Of a DNA stretch of 41,260 nucleotides, positions 6,510-13,983 are shown piece after piece; positions within the stretch are counted from its first letter, which is position 1, and each line of letters opens with the position of its first letter. A model generated the notes under the pieces. It was not told the DNA's origin, ran no database searches, and saw only the letters and a program-made list of their open reading frames with translations. Position numbers and translations under genes: made by a program. The stretch comes from a virus, in IMG/VR virus record IMGVR_UViG_3300005832_000036, positions 1 to 41,260 of that record; one strand, written 5' to 3'.

Positions 6510-7169
6510 ATGAAAGTCAAGAATAATCTCGATACAAAACTCGTTGAAAGTATTGTTTCTTCAAATATTTCAAAATTGAAAAAAAATATCAAGAAATCTA
6601 CTACTCTCAAACAAGATATTCAGAATATTAATATATATAATAAGGATAGTATTCTACCATCTCAAGATACAAATACTCCTCTTGAGTCTGTAGAAAACAA
6701 GAATCTTAATCCTACTAATAAGCTTAATCATAAGCTTATTTATGACTTGTATTTTAATTCAAATCTTTCTCTTACAGATATATCTCAAAAATTAAATTAT
6801 CCTCTTTCATCTGTGTGGTCAGTAATTGCAAGAGCGGAAGTAGTAAAATCGGCGTCGGAACAGTATCGAAACAGTCGAAACGATATTTTAGCATTTCAAC
6901 AGCTCGAGAATCTCGAAGCACAACAGATGATCTCTTCCGAAATTCTTCGGAGAATTTCGGAGAAATCCGAACGGGATTTGATGACTATGCGAGATCTCAC
7001 TGATGCAAAACGAGCCCTCGCATACGAATTTAAGCATTCATACGAGACTGAGCGTAGCGAGATGGGAAAGGCTATCAACTCTGTCAATAATTTCTTTGCT
7101 GTACTCATCAAAGAATCAAAAGAAGAGAGAAAGAAAATGCTTACGAAAGAGGTAGTGATTGATGTTTAG
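6510..7169 (+). CDS. putative terminase small subunit, HTH protein
   Basis: The 219-residue protein (start MKVKNNLDTKLVESIVSSNI) has a helix-turn-helix-like segment LSLTDISQKLNYPLSSVWSV in its middle and long helices in its C-terminal half. This fits a small terminase that recognises phage DNA for packaging, as does its place at the head of the rightward operon before the large terminase. The large terminase is about 1.9 kb downstream rather than adjacent, so a generic DNA-binding protein remains possible. No Shine-Dalgarno sequence precedes the ATG, only a T tract; an in-frame TTG at 6462 is the alternative. The gene contains a striking 40-base array of TCCGA/TCGGA boxes (6935-6974), which would fit a pac-like site. 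Confidence 0.45.
   Translation: MKVKNNLDTKLVESIVSSNISKLKKNIKKSTTLKQDIQNINIYNKDSILPSQDTNTPLESVENKNLNPTNKLNHKLIYDLYFNSNLSLTDISQKLNYPLSSVWSVIARAEVVKSASEQYRNSRNDILAFQQLENLEAQQMISSEILRRISEKSERDLMTMRDLTDAKRALAYEFKHSYETERSEMGKAINSVNNFFAVLIKESKEERKKMLTKEVVIDV
6935..6974. repeat. 10-bp-phased TCCGA/TCGGA box array with perfect hairpin
   Basis: Four consecutive 10-base blocks each carry TCCGA or TCGGA: 6936-6940, 6947-6951, 6957-6961 and 6966-6970. Within it CCGAAATTCT, TCGG, AGAATTTCGG is a perfect 10-bp stem-loop (6937-6960). The array uses CGG, TCG and TCC codons that look uncommon in this AT-rich genome, hinting at selection on the DNA itself. A related array lies in the initiator gene at 37392-37449. 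Confidence 0.75.
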
Positions 7170-7362
7170 CCCTATAGCATTGCTTATCATTGATGCATAT
7201 TTGAGACTATTGAAAGATAACTATGTCAATTAGTTTTACAAATAGTTTTACTTTTGTACTATTTTTGACACGGGGGGGTAGGGGCGCCCATTTGTTTTTT
7301 TTGTTTCCATCTCTATTGTGTTCCGCTCTCTGTGAAAATTATCAATTAAACGGGGCAAAAAA
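7170..7362. other. non-coding gap with a GC-rich island
   Basis: This gap contains a seven-G run (7272-7278) followed by GGGGCGCCC (7281-7289, including the palindrome GGGCGCCC), flanked by AT-rich DNA. A TTGACA at 7265-7270 has no good -10 partner. A 47-codon open frame (7223-7366) crosses the island but has no ribosome binding site. Position between a putative small terminase gene and the packaging genes makes a cos, pac or regulatory role conceivable. Confidence 0.5.
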
Positions 7363-7605
7363 ATGAAGTTACGGCTACTAGACCTTTTTAGTGGGATCGG
7401 GGGTTTTAGTTTAGCTGCTAGATGGACAGGGGAGATTGAGACTACGGCTTTTTGTGAGATAAATAAATATTGTCAAAAAATATTAAAAAAGCATTGGCCT
7501 GATGTGCCAATCATAGAAAGGATACAGGATTTAAAAAATGGAAGACAATTTGGAACAATTGACATTATTACAGGTGGCTTTTCATATATTAAATTTTATC
7601 GTTAG
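7363..7605 (+). pseudogene. truncated C5-cytosine DNA methyltransferase
   Basis: The 80-residue product begins MKLRLLDLFSGIGGFSLAAR, the SAM-binding motif I of C5-cytosine methyltransferases. It continues through the usual acidic segment (AFCEINKYC) to TIDIITGGFS. In intact enzymes this last motif reads GGFPCQPFS and contains the catalytic cysteine. Here GGFSYIKFYR and a TAG replace it, with TAA four codons later, so the catalytic and target-recognition parts are missing. The fragment cannot be an active methyltransferase. It looks like a deletion remnant; a SAM-binding leftover with another use is less likely. The ribosome binding site is weak (CGGGGC). Confidence 0.75.
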
Positions 7606-7632
7606 TATCGAAAATAAAAAAAGGAGGCATTT

Positions 7633-7848
7633 ATGAATAGATTTGGGATTTCCTGTAACGAGTGTGGAAACGAGTTATTAATCGATCTAACCGAGATAAA
7701 TATGATTAAGATAGCAAAGGAAATAGATAATCAGCTTGATAAGTTACAGATTAAATCAGAAGAATACGGCAAGGAATTAAGAGAGCAGATTGTAAGTTTA
7801 TGCAAGAGGATAATTTTAGCTTTAAGAGAAAAGGACGGGGTAAGGTAA
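7633..7848 (+). CDS. small protein with an N-terminal Cys pair
   Basis: The 71-residue product starts MNRFGISCNECGNELLIDLT, with a CNEC pair suggesting half a zinc-binding site, followed by a long helix. AAAGGAGGCATTT before the ATG is an excellent ribosome binding site. The C-terminal helix (about residues 25-70) has a Leu/Ile heptad-like pattern that may dimerise. Function unknown. Confidence 0.6.
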   Translation: MNRFGISCNECGNELLIDLTEINMIKIAKEIDNQLDKLQIKSEEYGKELREQIVSLCKRIILALREKDGVR

Positions 7849-7875
7849 CTGAAAGGAAGGGAAGGGAAGGTAAGG

Positions 7876-7974
7876 ATGGATTATATGGCATTTACTTATA
7901 TTTTGGTTGTGTTTGTATGTTTTTATATTGGGTATTTTTTAGGTTATTACATGAGCAAAAAAACTGGATGGTGA
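7876..7974 (+). CDS. 32-residue single-TM peptide
   Basis: The frame MDYMAFTYILVVFVCFYIGY, then FLGYYMSKKTGW, is a single membrane helix with a short basic tail. It is preceded by an unusual purine tract of repeated GGAAG (about 7852-7875) that supplies several possible ribosome binding sites. It ends four bases before the DUF6496-like gene. A small membrane effector or structural peptide is possible; nothing more can be said. Confidence 0.5.
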   Translation: MDYMAFTYILVVFVCFYIGYFLGYYMSKKTGW

Positions 7975-7977
7975 GAT

Positions 7978-8151
7978 ATGGGAAAGTTTGAGGATAAGAT
8001 TTCGTTTGTAATGGGGGAGTATGCAAAAGGCAAATTACACAGCAGTTCTGGCGAGGTAGTGCGAGATAGGAAGCAGGCTTTAGCAATAGCATACAGTGAG
8101 GCCCGGGCCTTAACTGGCAAAAAGAGAGAAAGGAAGGGATCGAGCGCATGA
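7978..8151 (+). CDS. DUF6496-like small protein
   Basis: The 57-residue protein starts MGKFEDKISFVMGEYAKGKL and continues HSSSGEVVRDRKQALAIAYS, EARAL. The pattern K(V/I)xFVMxE(F/Y)xxGKLxSxSG...xRKQALAIAxSEA is characteristic of the DUF6496 family found in phages and environmental bacteria, whose function is not known. The TGA stop overlaps the next start (ATGA). Confidence 0.7.
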   Translation: MGKFEDKISFVMGEYAKGKLHSSSGEVVRDRKQALAIAYSEARALTGKKRERKGSSA

Positions 8152-8384
8152 AATTTATAGGAAAAACTGTTAAGCGTTTTGAGGAAGGTCAAAAAGAGCA
8201 TGGTGATGATTGGCTCAAAGTTAAGCATAAAAAAGAGCTGATGGAAGAGCTATTAGATAGCTGGAATTATTTGCTTGGATTGGCCGAATATAATGATACC
8301 AAACTAGTCAAGAATTTAATGTTAGTTGTAAAAACACTTTGGACAATAGTTGATAAACAGATAAAGGAGAATCCGAATGAATGA
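8148..8384 (+). CDS. MazG-like / nucleotide pyrophosphohydrolase-like small protein
   Basis: The 78-residue protein has GQKEHGDDWLKVKHKKELMEELLDSWNYLL near the start of its helical domain. The (Y/H)GD-W...EL-EEL-D--NY pattern is typical of short MazG-superfamily proteins of phages, which hydrolyse non-canonical or excess (d)NTPs using acidic residues on a helix bundle. Here the EELLD acidic residues are visible, but the protein is short and may be only a partial domain. It is coupled to DUF6496 upstream by ATGA and overlaps SSB downstream. Confidence 0.45.
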   Translation: MKFIGKTVKRFEEGQKEHGDDWLKVKHKKELMEELLDSWNYLLGLAEYNDTKLVKNLMLVVKTLWTIVDKQIKENPNE

Positions 8385-8784
8385 GATTTGCTTATTTGGC
8401 AGAATTACTAAAGATTTTGAGTTAAAGGTCTGTAATGGACTATCTGTAGCGAAGACTAATATTGCTGTTAGGCGCAAGGTAAAAAAAGATAGTAAAGAGC
8501 AAGAGGTTGATTTTGTTGATATTGTCGCTTTTGCAAAGACAGCCGAGAACTTAGCGAAGTATTTACACAAAGGGGATCAGTTAGCTCTTACTGGAAATTT
8601 GAGAGTTAATATCGTAGGGCAGGGTGACAGCATCAGAAAAATATATCAGGTCACTGTTAACAATTTTGATTTTGTTAGTTCAAACAAGCGTGAAAGCAAT
8701 AATGTTTCTAATGTTTCTAATGTTTCTAATGTTTCTAATGTTCCGGATGAATTCGCTTATGGAATGGAAAATGGCAATTATTAA
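8377..8784 (+). CDS. ssb: single-stranded DNA-binding protein
   Basis: The 135-residue protein begins MNEICLFGRITKDFELKVCN and has the OB-fold order of bacterial-type SSB: GRITKDFEL, a central VDFVDIVAFAKTAENLAKYL segment, then GDQLALTGNLRV. It would coat ssDNA during replication and recombination, with the RecT-like and SbcCD-like proteins encoded at 32-36 kb. The C-terminal linker contains four perfect Asn-Val-Ser repeats. The tail (DEFAYGMENGNY) lacks the canonical DDDIPF-type tip, so interaction with host partners may differ. The start overlaps the upstream gene by eight bases. Confidence 0.9.
   Translation: MNEICLFGRITKDFELKVCNGLSVAKTNIAVRRKVKKDSKEQEVDFVDIVAFAKTAENLAKYLHKGDQLALTGNLRVNIVGQGDSIRKIYQVTVNNFDFVSSNKRESNNVSNVSNVSNVSNVPDEFAYGMENGNY
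8701..8736 (+). repeat. 9-bp tandem repeat (AATGTTTCT)x4 in ssb
   Basis: Four perfect copies of AATGTTTCT, with a partial fifth (AATGTT), encode Asn-Val-Ser repeats in the SSB linker. Nine-base units preserve the frame, so copy-number change would alter only linker length. Confidence 0.9.
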
Positions 8785-8956
8785 GTTTTTGATAGGTTAT
8801 TGTTTTATTCACGGTAGATTTACCTTTTTTGGTAATTGTAGGGAATGCGAGAGAAAGCCTATTTTTAGGTTTAGTTTGATTTTTAAAAATTATGTTCGAA
8901 GGAGAATAAAGAATGCCCGATGCAATAGATTCGAAATTAACCAAGCTGGCTTATGA
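8771..8956 (+). CDS. possible small Cys-rich protein
   Basis: An ATG within the end of ssb opens a 61-codon frame: MAIIKFLIGYCFIHGRFTFF, then GNCRECERKP. The CxxHG...CxxC arrangement resembles small zinc-binding phage proteins. The preceding GGAATGGAAA could serve as a weak ribosome binding site. It overlaps the next gene by 44 bases, and its C terminus (RRRIKNARCNRF...) is basic. It otherwise explains the gap between ssb and the next gene, but the large overlap makes this call tentative. Confidence 0.4.
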   Translation: MAIIKFLIGYCFIHGRFTFFGNCRECERKPIFRFSLIFKNYVRRRIKNARCNRFEINQAGL

Positions 8957-9104
8957 AAAATTAATGTCAATAGCTAGACGTCAAGAATTAATGTATGGAA
9001 AAGCTCAAATTATCTTTGAATTAGAGTTCAATGATAAATCTGGCGAGCCTGTATTTTTAAATGTTGAGGAAAAATTTCGGCATAGTGCCTTATTGAAAAA
9101 ATGA
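8913..9104 (+). CDS. hypothetical protein, 63 residues
   Basis: The frame starts MPDAIDSKLTKLAYEKLMSI with AAGGAGAATAAAGA upstream, a strong ribosome binding site. The product is helical at its N terminus and beta-like after that (AQIIFELEFN). It ends in an ATGA overlap with the large terminase, so it is probably translated together with it. I do not recognise it; a packaging accessory or alternative small terminase role is conceivable from position alone. Confidence 0.55.
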   Translation: MPDAIDSKLTKLAYEKLMSIARRQELMYGKAQIIFELEFNDKSGEPVFLNVEEKFRHSALLKK

Positions 9105-10702
9105 TTGAAAATTTAGATCAATTTAAAAAATTAGCGGCCGAATGGCTATTTGATCCTATGAAATACTGCAAAGAAGTCGTAGGGATGTACCAGCTACAGG
9201 AAGATGGATCGTATAACTATGCTTTAGACCCGGAGCAACTCAAGGCATTTTTAGGTTTCACGAAACTGTGCCAGGTCAAAGAAAAAAAGGCGTACAAATT
9301 AGATTTAACGGAAATTGAAAATGAACTAGCAAACAAAATTGGCGTTTCAATACAGAGTAGCAAGGGAGTCGGTAAAACTTCATTAGCTGCTCTATGCACA
9401 CTTTGGTTCTTTTGTTGTTATGTAGACGCTCGAATAGTAATTCTTGGTCCTCGCTATGAGCAAATAAAGAAAAATCTCTGGCCTGAAATAACAAAATGGA
9501 TTGGGTTATCAGAGGAAGTATACGGAAAAAATTCAATTTTGGGTAATATCATAGAGATCAGATCAGACTTGATGTACATGAAACATCAAACTAAAGCTAA
9601 ATTGGGTAAGAAATGGGTCATATTCATTATGACTTTTCCCAAGAACACGTCAATAGAACAGCAACAAGCAGCTATCCAAGGACAGCATGACGATAACATG
9701 CTCTTTGTTCTTGATGAAAGTGCTGGTATTCCAGATCATATTTTTGAGCCGATTGAATCAACGCTCACATCCCAAGCAGGACCTAATGTTGTTTTTAATA
9801 TTTTTAATCCTAATAAATCTGTGGGTTGGGCAATCGAAACGCATGGAAAGATGAAATCAAAATGGTTAACCTACCATATTGACCATTTCAAAAGCACACT
9901 TTCGCCAGCTTCGGTAGAAGAGTACATGCGACTTAGGTATGGAGTAGATAGTAATAAATACAGAGTGTCTATTCTGGGTTTACCTCCATTGCAGGAAGAG
10001 GGTTCATTAATCCCTTGGGATTGGATTCAAAGAGCAAGGGAAAGATATGATGAAATTTTATGTGATGATAATGATCCCCTACTAATTGGTCTTGATGTTG
10101 GTGGAGGCGGTGATAAATCAGTTTTATGTAGACGCTTCGGAATGAAAGTTTTGCCTTTTGAGCAAAATAGTGATGCTGATACCAATATCGTTTTCAATTG
10201 GGTTATAAGAAATTTGAATAAAGACGAGCCAGACTCCGTGAATGTAGATATGAACGGTATCGGTAACAAGATTTATTATGATTTACGGGCGTTAAAGCGT
10301 TGGAAAGTGAATGGTATTAATGCAAAACAGCGTGCTTATGACAATAAATTATTCGAAATGATACGTGATGAATTGGGATGGCGTGTGCGGGAAGCATTCG
10401 AAAAAGGAGAAATCGCAATTGACCCGAATGACGAGGAACTAGAGGGAGAATTATCGCTCTTGAAATATGATGACGAAGGGACTTTCGGCAGAACCAAAAT
10501 TGTATCAAAGAGAAATACACAGTACAAGCAAAGCATGAGTTCATTGTTGGGTTATAGCTCACCAAATAAATTTGATTCTTTAGCGTTAACTTTTTATGAG
10601 GATTATACGAACTTACGTTATCGTAAGAAAAATAAGAATTCAATAAGAAGTAGACACAATAGCAGGGGGCGTAAATTAGAACGTGCTTGGATGGCAAGAT
10701 AG
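9101..10702 (+). CDS. terL: terminase large subunit
   Basis: The 533-residue protein has the large-terminase domain order. The ATPase Walker A is SSKGVGKT (residues 86-93). Walker B is LFVLDES (201-207), followed by a coupling-motif-like segment VVFNIFNPN (about 230-238). The RNase H-like nuclease begins GLDVGGGGDKS with Asp332. A second acidic site is likely around NVDMNGIGNK. It drives DNA into the prohead at the portal and cuts concatemers. The length is normal. The start overlaps the upstream stop (ATGA), and the stop TAG is followed by the portal ribosome binding site. Confidence 0.95.
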   Translation: MIENLDQFKKLAAEWLFDPMKYCKEVVGMYQLQEDGSYNYALDPEQLKAFLGFTKLCQVKEKKAYKLDLTEIENELANKIGVSIQSSKGVGKTSLAALCTLWFFCCYVDARIVILGPRYEQIKKNLWPEITKWIGLSEEVYGKNSILGNIIEIRSDLMYMKHQTKAKLGKKWVIFIMTFPKNTSIEQQQAAIQGQHDDNMLFVLDESAGIPDHIFEPIESTLTSQAGPNVVFNIFNPNKSVGWAIETHGKMKSKWLTYHIDHFKSTLSPASVEEYMRLRYGVDSNKYRVSILGLPPLQEEGSLIPWDWIQRARERYDEILCDDNDPLLIGLDVGGGGDKSVLCRRFGMKVLPFEQNSDADTNIVFNWVIRNLNKDEPDSVNVDMNGIGNKIYYDLRALKRWKVNGINAKQRAYDNKLFEMIRDELGWRVREAFEKGEIAIDPNDEELEGELSLLKYDDEGTFGRTKIVSKRNTQYKQSMSSLLGYSSPNKFDSLALTFYEDYTNLRYRKKNKNSIRSRHNSRGRKLERAWMAR

Positions 10703-10711
10703 GAGAAAAAA

Positions 10712-12832
10712 ATGGCAAAATTAATAAGAGCGATAGGTGAAAACCATAATCATTATGGAATAATTCATGATGATGGAGAGGGAATAACTTCAAAAGTTAA
10801 AAATCATATACACGGAATTAAACAAGAGGTTATGGGTCAAGATGAAGCCGGTAATGCAATTATCGGATTTATTGTTTTGCCTGATGTAAAAGATGGTCAT
10901 ACTCATGAAATTTCGCTAGAACTTGATTTTGAAAAAAAGAAAAAAGAAATAACTAAGAATAACAAAAACGATTTAGCTAGAGCAATTGCCTTAACAGAGA
11001 GTGCGTTTGCTAACAATAGAGACTATTTTAAAAAAGCCAAGACCAATATGGATTTTTATTTAGGCGGGGACGGACAATGGGACAAAGACGTAATCGCAGA
11101 ACTTAGAAGAAAGGGATTAACTAGAGTTACTCTGAATTATATCAAGGTTATAATTAACTTTTTTTGGGGATATTCACAGGAGAATAGTAAGATACCAAAA
11201 TGCTATCCAACGGAAAATGGTGATGAAAAAATAGCGGACTTGCTAACTCATTTATTGATGTACTTCTGGGAAAAGAACAATACAAAATACGAAAGAGGAG
11301 TTTCTAATTTACATCAAATTAGTACGGGTCGGGGCGTCCTTCATGTCAGGATCGATGGACCGAAATATATCAACGGTGAACTAACAATTGAAGATAGAAA
11401 ATATGATGCTGATATAGTAATAGATCATTGCCCTTACGATGATGTTGCTTTTGGGCCTCATACTAAACAAACATTAGATGATTGTGAGTATTGCGTTAGA
11501 AGAATTTGGGTTTCATTAGATAAAATAAAATCACTGGTTCCCAATGATGCAAAAAATTTAACGGATTTCTATTTCTTTGGTGGTGATGATTGGAAGATGA
11601 TTGAGACTATAGGCGATCAGTTAGTTCCGTTTGACCCAAAAACATATTTTAACCGCACAAAGGAATTCATCAATAAAAAAGATAAAAAAATTGCGCTTAT
11701 GTATCTTTATGAAAAAAAATACAAATTTGAAAAGTTTATTGCGGATTTAAATTCTGATTGGGAAGTAAGTTTTGATGAATACGATCTAACCGAAAAGCAA
11801 CAGAACGAATTGCTTACTATTGATGGTTTTGAGAAAATTAATAAAAGTACCCAAAAGATAGTTGAGACTACTTATGCGGGTAATATTCATATATCTACTC
11901 AAGAAAAAGATTTTAATATTCTTCCGCTTTTACCGTCATATGCGACAAAGATAGGCGAAATTATCCAAGGGAAAATAGAAGATTTACAAGACCCGCAACG
12001 GGAAAAGAATCATCGTAGATCACATCTTTCAGATCAGGCAAATAAATCAGGTAAAGGTTACTATGCAAAAGCTAATACTTTTGATGAAACACATACTTCA
12101 TTGGATGATTTTGAAGAAATGGCAGGTACGAACGGTTGGTTAGCAATAATTAACGACAATGAGGAACCGCCCAAAGAAGCAACGGGTATTTTAATTGACA
12201 AGAATTTAGTGGTTCTTGACCAAATAGCAAGTCGGGATATGGAAGAAATTTCTGGTAGGCCAGAGGCTTTATTTGATAGTAATGTTAACAGCAATATTTT
12301 ATTCCAAAAAATAAAACAAACTGCGCTTACCTCTAATTCTTATATTTTCGAGGGTCAATCCATACAGCAAAAACTCATTGCAAGATTGTTAATAGATTAT
12401 TTTAGAATTATTCTGACACCTGAACGAGTGTATAGGATATTATCGAAGCGAAGCGCAGATACCGAAAGCCCACAAATTTTATTAGCTGGTCAACCTTTTG
12501 AATCATACTCGAAAGAAACGATTATGCGTTTATGGCAGTATGCTGATCTTTATCAGTATGATATTGTTGAGGCTGAAAATGATTATTCTCCAGCAAAAAT
12601 TTTGCAGGATTTTGAAACCTGGATTCCAATTATTACGCAAGTCAAAGACCCGATGGCATTAAAATTTATTACCGAAATGGCCCCGTTCCCTCCAGCCCAA
12701 AAAGAAAGACTAATGCAAATTACAAATGAGGGCGCACAACAACGTATAGCTCTCGAACAAATGAAGAGCCAAACCGAACTTACAAAAACAGAAATAGCGA
12801 GACAGGGGAGGCAGCAAAAACAGGTAGAATAA
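10712..12832 (+). CDS. P22-type portal protein with a His-rich N-terminal extension
   Basis: The 706-residue protein matches the P22 portal family in outline. From about residue 90 there is a helical segment, then MDFYLGGDGQWDKDVIAELR, GLTRVTLNYIKVIINFFWGY, and a long body ending in a charged helix. Portals form the dodecameric ring at the head vertex that binds terminase and later the tail. The first about 70 residues are unusual: HNHYG, NHIHG and GHTHEI contain seven histidines (12, 14, 19, 32, 34, 63, 65) in HxH pairs, suggesting metal binding. GGAG precedes the ATG. Encoded between large terminase and scaffold, as in P22-like phages. Confidence 0.85.
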   Translation: MAKLIRAIGENHNHYGIIHDDGEGITSKVKNHIHGIKQEVMGQDEAGNAIIGFIVLPDVKDGHTHEISLELDFEKKKKEITKNNKNDLARAIALTESAFANNRDYFKKAKTNMDFYLGGDGQWDKDVIAELRRKGLTRVTLNYIKVIINFFWGYSQENSKIPKCYPTENGDEKIADLLTHLLMYFWEKNNTKYERGVSNLHQISTGRGVLHVRIDGPKYINGELTIEDRKYDADIVIDHCPYDDVAFGPHTKQTLDDCEYCVRRIWVSLDKIKSLVPNDAKNLTDFYFFGGDDWKMIETIGDQLVPFDPKTYFNRTKEFINKKDKKIALMYLYEKKYKFEKFIADLNSDWEVSFDEYDLTEKQQNELLTIDGFEKINKSTQKIVETTYAGNIHISTQEKDFNILPLLPSYATKIGEIIQGKIEDLQDPQREKNHRRSHLSDQANKSGKGYYAKANTFDETHTSLDDFEEMAGTNGWLAIINDNEEPPKEATGILIDKNLVVLDQIASRDMEEISGRPEALFDSNVNSNILFQKIKQTALTSNSYIFEGQSIQQKLIARLLIDYFRIILTPERVYRILSKRSADTESPQILLAGQPFESYSKETIMRLWQYADLYQYDIVEAENDYSPAKILQDFETWIPIITQVKDPMALKFITEMAPFPPAQKERLMQITNEGAQQRIALEQMKSQTELTKTEIARQGRQQKQVE

Positions 12833-12839
12833 AAAATAT

Positions 12840-12868
12840 TTGACATTTAAAAAATAAAGTTTTATTCT
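12840..12868 (+). promoter_or_regulatory. sigma70-type promoter, plus strand
   Basis: TTGACA (12840-12845) and TATTCT (12863-12868) are separated by 17 bases. Transcription would start near 12875 and meet a strong terminator at 12904-12943. Confidence 0.65.
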
Positions 12869-12875
12869 TGAATTA

Positions 12876-12943
12876 AAGACTAAAAAGTCTCTATCAGTCA
12901 CGGAAAAACCGGATTGGGTTCGCGCCCAATCCGGTTTTTTTTT
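12876..12943 (+). ncRNA. candidate short RNA between portal and scaffold
   Basis: A promoter just upstream and an intrinsic terminator just downstream delimit a transcript of about 65-70 bases with no open frame. It contains a small stem-loop, AGACT-AAAA-AGTCT (12877-12890), a short linker, and the terminator hairpin. It could be a phage small RNA or a terminated leader controlled by antitermination for the scaffold-capsid genes. This is inference from signals only. Confidence 0.4.
12904..12943 (+). terminator. strong intrinsic terminator
   Basis: The stem AAAAACCGGATTGGG / CCCAATCCGGTTTTT (12904-12918 with 12925-12939), a six-base loop and a nine-T run make a strong Rho-independent terminator. 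The A tract on the left would also allow some activity on the minus strand. It would stop transcripts from the terminase-portal genes before the scaffold gene unless they are antiterminated. Confidence 0.85.
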
Positions 12944-13005
12944 GCCTAAATGGGATACCAAACGACACCCTAACGGATACTGTCTAATGCCCCAAGAAAG
13001 GAAAA

Positions 13006-13965
13006 ATGATGGCGGAAAATGAAAACGTTGCTAATGAAAACAAAGTAGAAACAGAACAGAATGTAGAACAAGTAGAATCAAATGATGATTCACTTGATTC
13101 TGAAAATAAAATTGAGGAAGACTTAGCTTTCAAAAATATGATTGAATCTCGAGAAGAGCAAGAGCCTGAGAAAGTCGAGTCCGAACCCAATGACCAGGGT
13201 AGTAAAGAGAAAATAACTACTACCGACACCAAAACTGAGCAAGAAACAAAAGAAGAATTTATCTTTGATTCTGAAAAATACAAAAAAGAAGGAATCGAGG
13301 ACGAAAAGATACTTAAGACATTAGAAGAACGTGACAAGAAAATCTACCATCAAGAAAAACTGATAGGCAAACAAGGTCAGAAGATGGGGGAAAACAAAGA
13401 GATCGCTGAGCAGAAAATCAAGAAATTAGAAAGCAGAATTGAAGAACTAAATAAACATAAAAAGCTGACAGATGAAGAGTATAACGAACTAGCAGACGAA
13501 AACTTATCCAAAGCCCTAAAACAGAGGGAAATGGATCAAGCAATAGAAAAAGAGAGACAAGAGTTAGAGGTCGAAAAGAAAATGTTGGTTAATAAGAGAC
13601 TTGTACTTGAATCGATAGAAGGTTTTGACGGCAAGATTCAAGGTATCAAGGAAATTCTAAAGTCAGAAGCCACAGAAGAACTGGCAGAGGAATTTATCAA
13701 AGAACCATATTCTTTTCCGCCAGCTCTAACGATTAATTTAGCAAAGAGGGTTGAATTACAAAATCAACTCGCTGAGAAAGAAAATAAAATAAACGAGCTT
13801 GAAGCTAAATTGAAAGACGCACCTAATAAGGTGGTCAATCGTTTGAAAACTATCGGAAAGAACGTTATTACACCTCCAACTTCGGAGAAAGGAAAATCAA
13901 AAGATACCGCCTACGATGAAATGTCAATAGGTTTGATGTCAATGGAAGAGCTTCAAGACGACTAA
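13006..13965 (+). CDS. scaffold protein
   Basis: The 319-residue protein is very acidic in its first about 90 residues, then a long coiled coil rich in Glu, Lys and Gln (for example QKIKKLESRIEELNKHKKLT). It ends with a compact tail containing KTIGKNVITPPT. Composition, length and position between portal and major capsid fit the internal scaffold that directs prohead assembly. The ribosome binding site AAAGGA precedes two adjacent ATGs; the second (MAENEN...) has better spacing. Confidence 0.75.
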   Translation: MMAENENVANENKVETEQNVEQVESNDDSLDSENKIEEDLAFKNMIESREEQEPEKVESEPNDQGSKEKITTTDTKTEQETKEEFIFDSEKYKKEGIEDEKILKTLEERDKKIYHQEKLIGKQGQKMGENKEIAEQKIKKLESRIEELNKHKKLTDEEYNELADENLSKALKQREMDQAIEKERQELEVEKKMLVNKRLVLESIEGFDGKIQGIKEILKSEATEELAEEFIKEPYSFPPALTINLAKRVELQNQLAEKENKINELEAKLKDAPNKVVNRLKTIGKNVITPPTSEKGKSKDTAYDEMSIGLMSMEELQDD

Positions 13966-13983
13966 AAATCTTGGAGGTTTGAA

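Noticed and set aside
7223-7366. 47-codon open frame across the GC island, ending in an ATGA overlap with the methyltransferase remnant
   Set aside because: No ribosome binding site, odd composition and a seven-G run within it; kept only as part of the intergenic note.
7800-7991. Plus-strand open frame of 63 codons
   Set aside because: It starts inside the 7633-7848 gene and covers the 32-residue TM gene and the start of the DUF6496-like gene in another frame; the latter two have better sites and motifs.
10317-10793. Long minus-strand open frame of 158 codons under the terminase gene
   Set aside because: It is antisense to well-supported terminase and portal coding sequence, with His/Leu/Ser-rich composition typical of a shadow frame.
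12870-12945. tRNA-like element
   Set aside because: No cloverleaf or T-loop; the hairpin is explained as a terminator.
12984-13337. Minus-strand Ser-rich open frame under the scaffold gene
   Set aside because: Composition is the mirror of the Glu/Lys-rich scaffold codons; no start signals.
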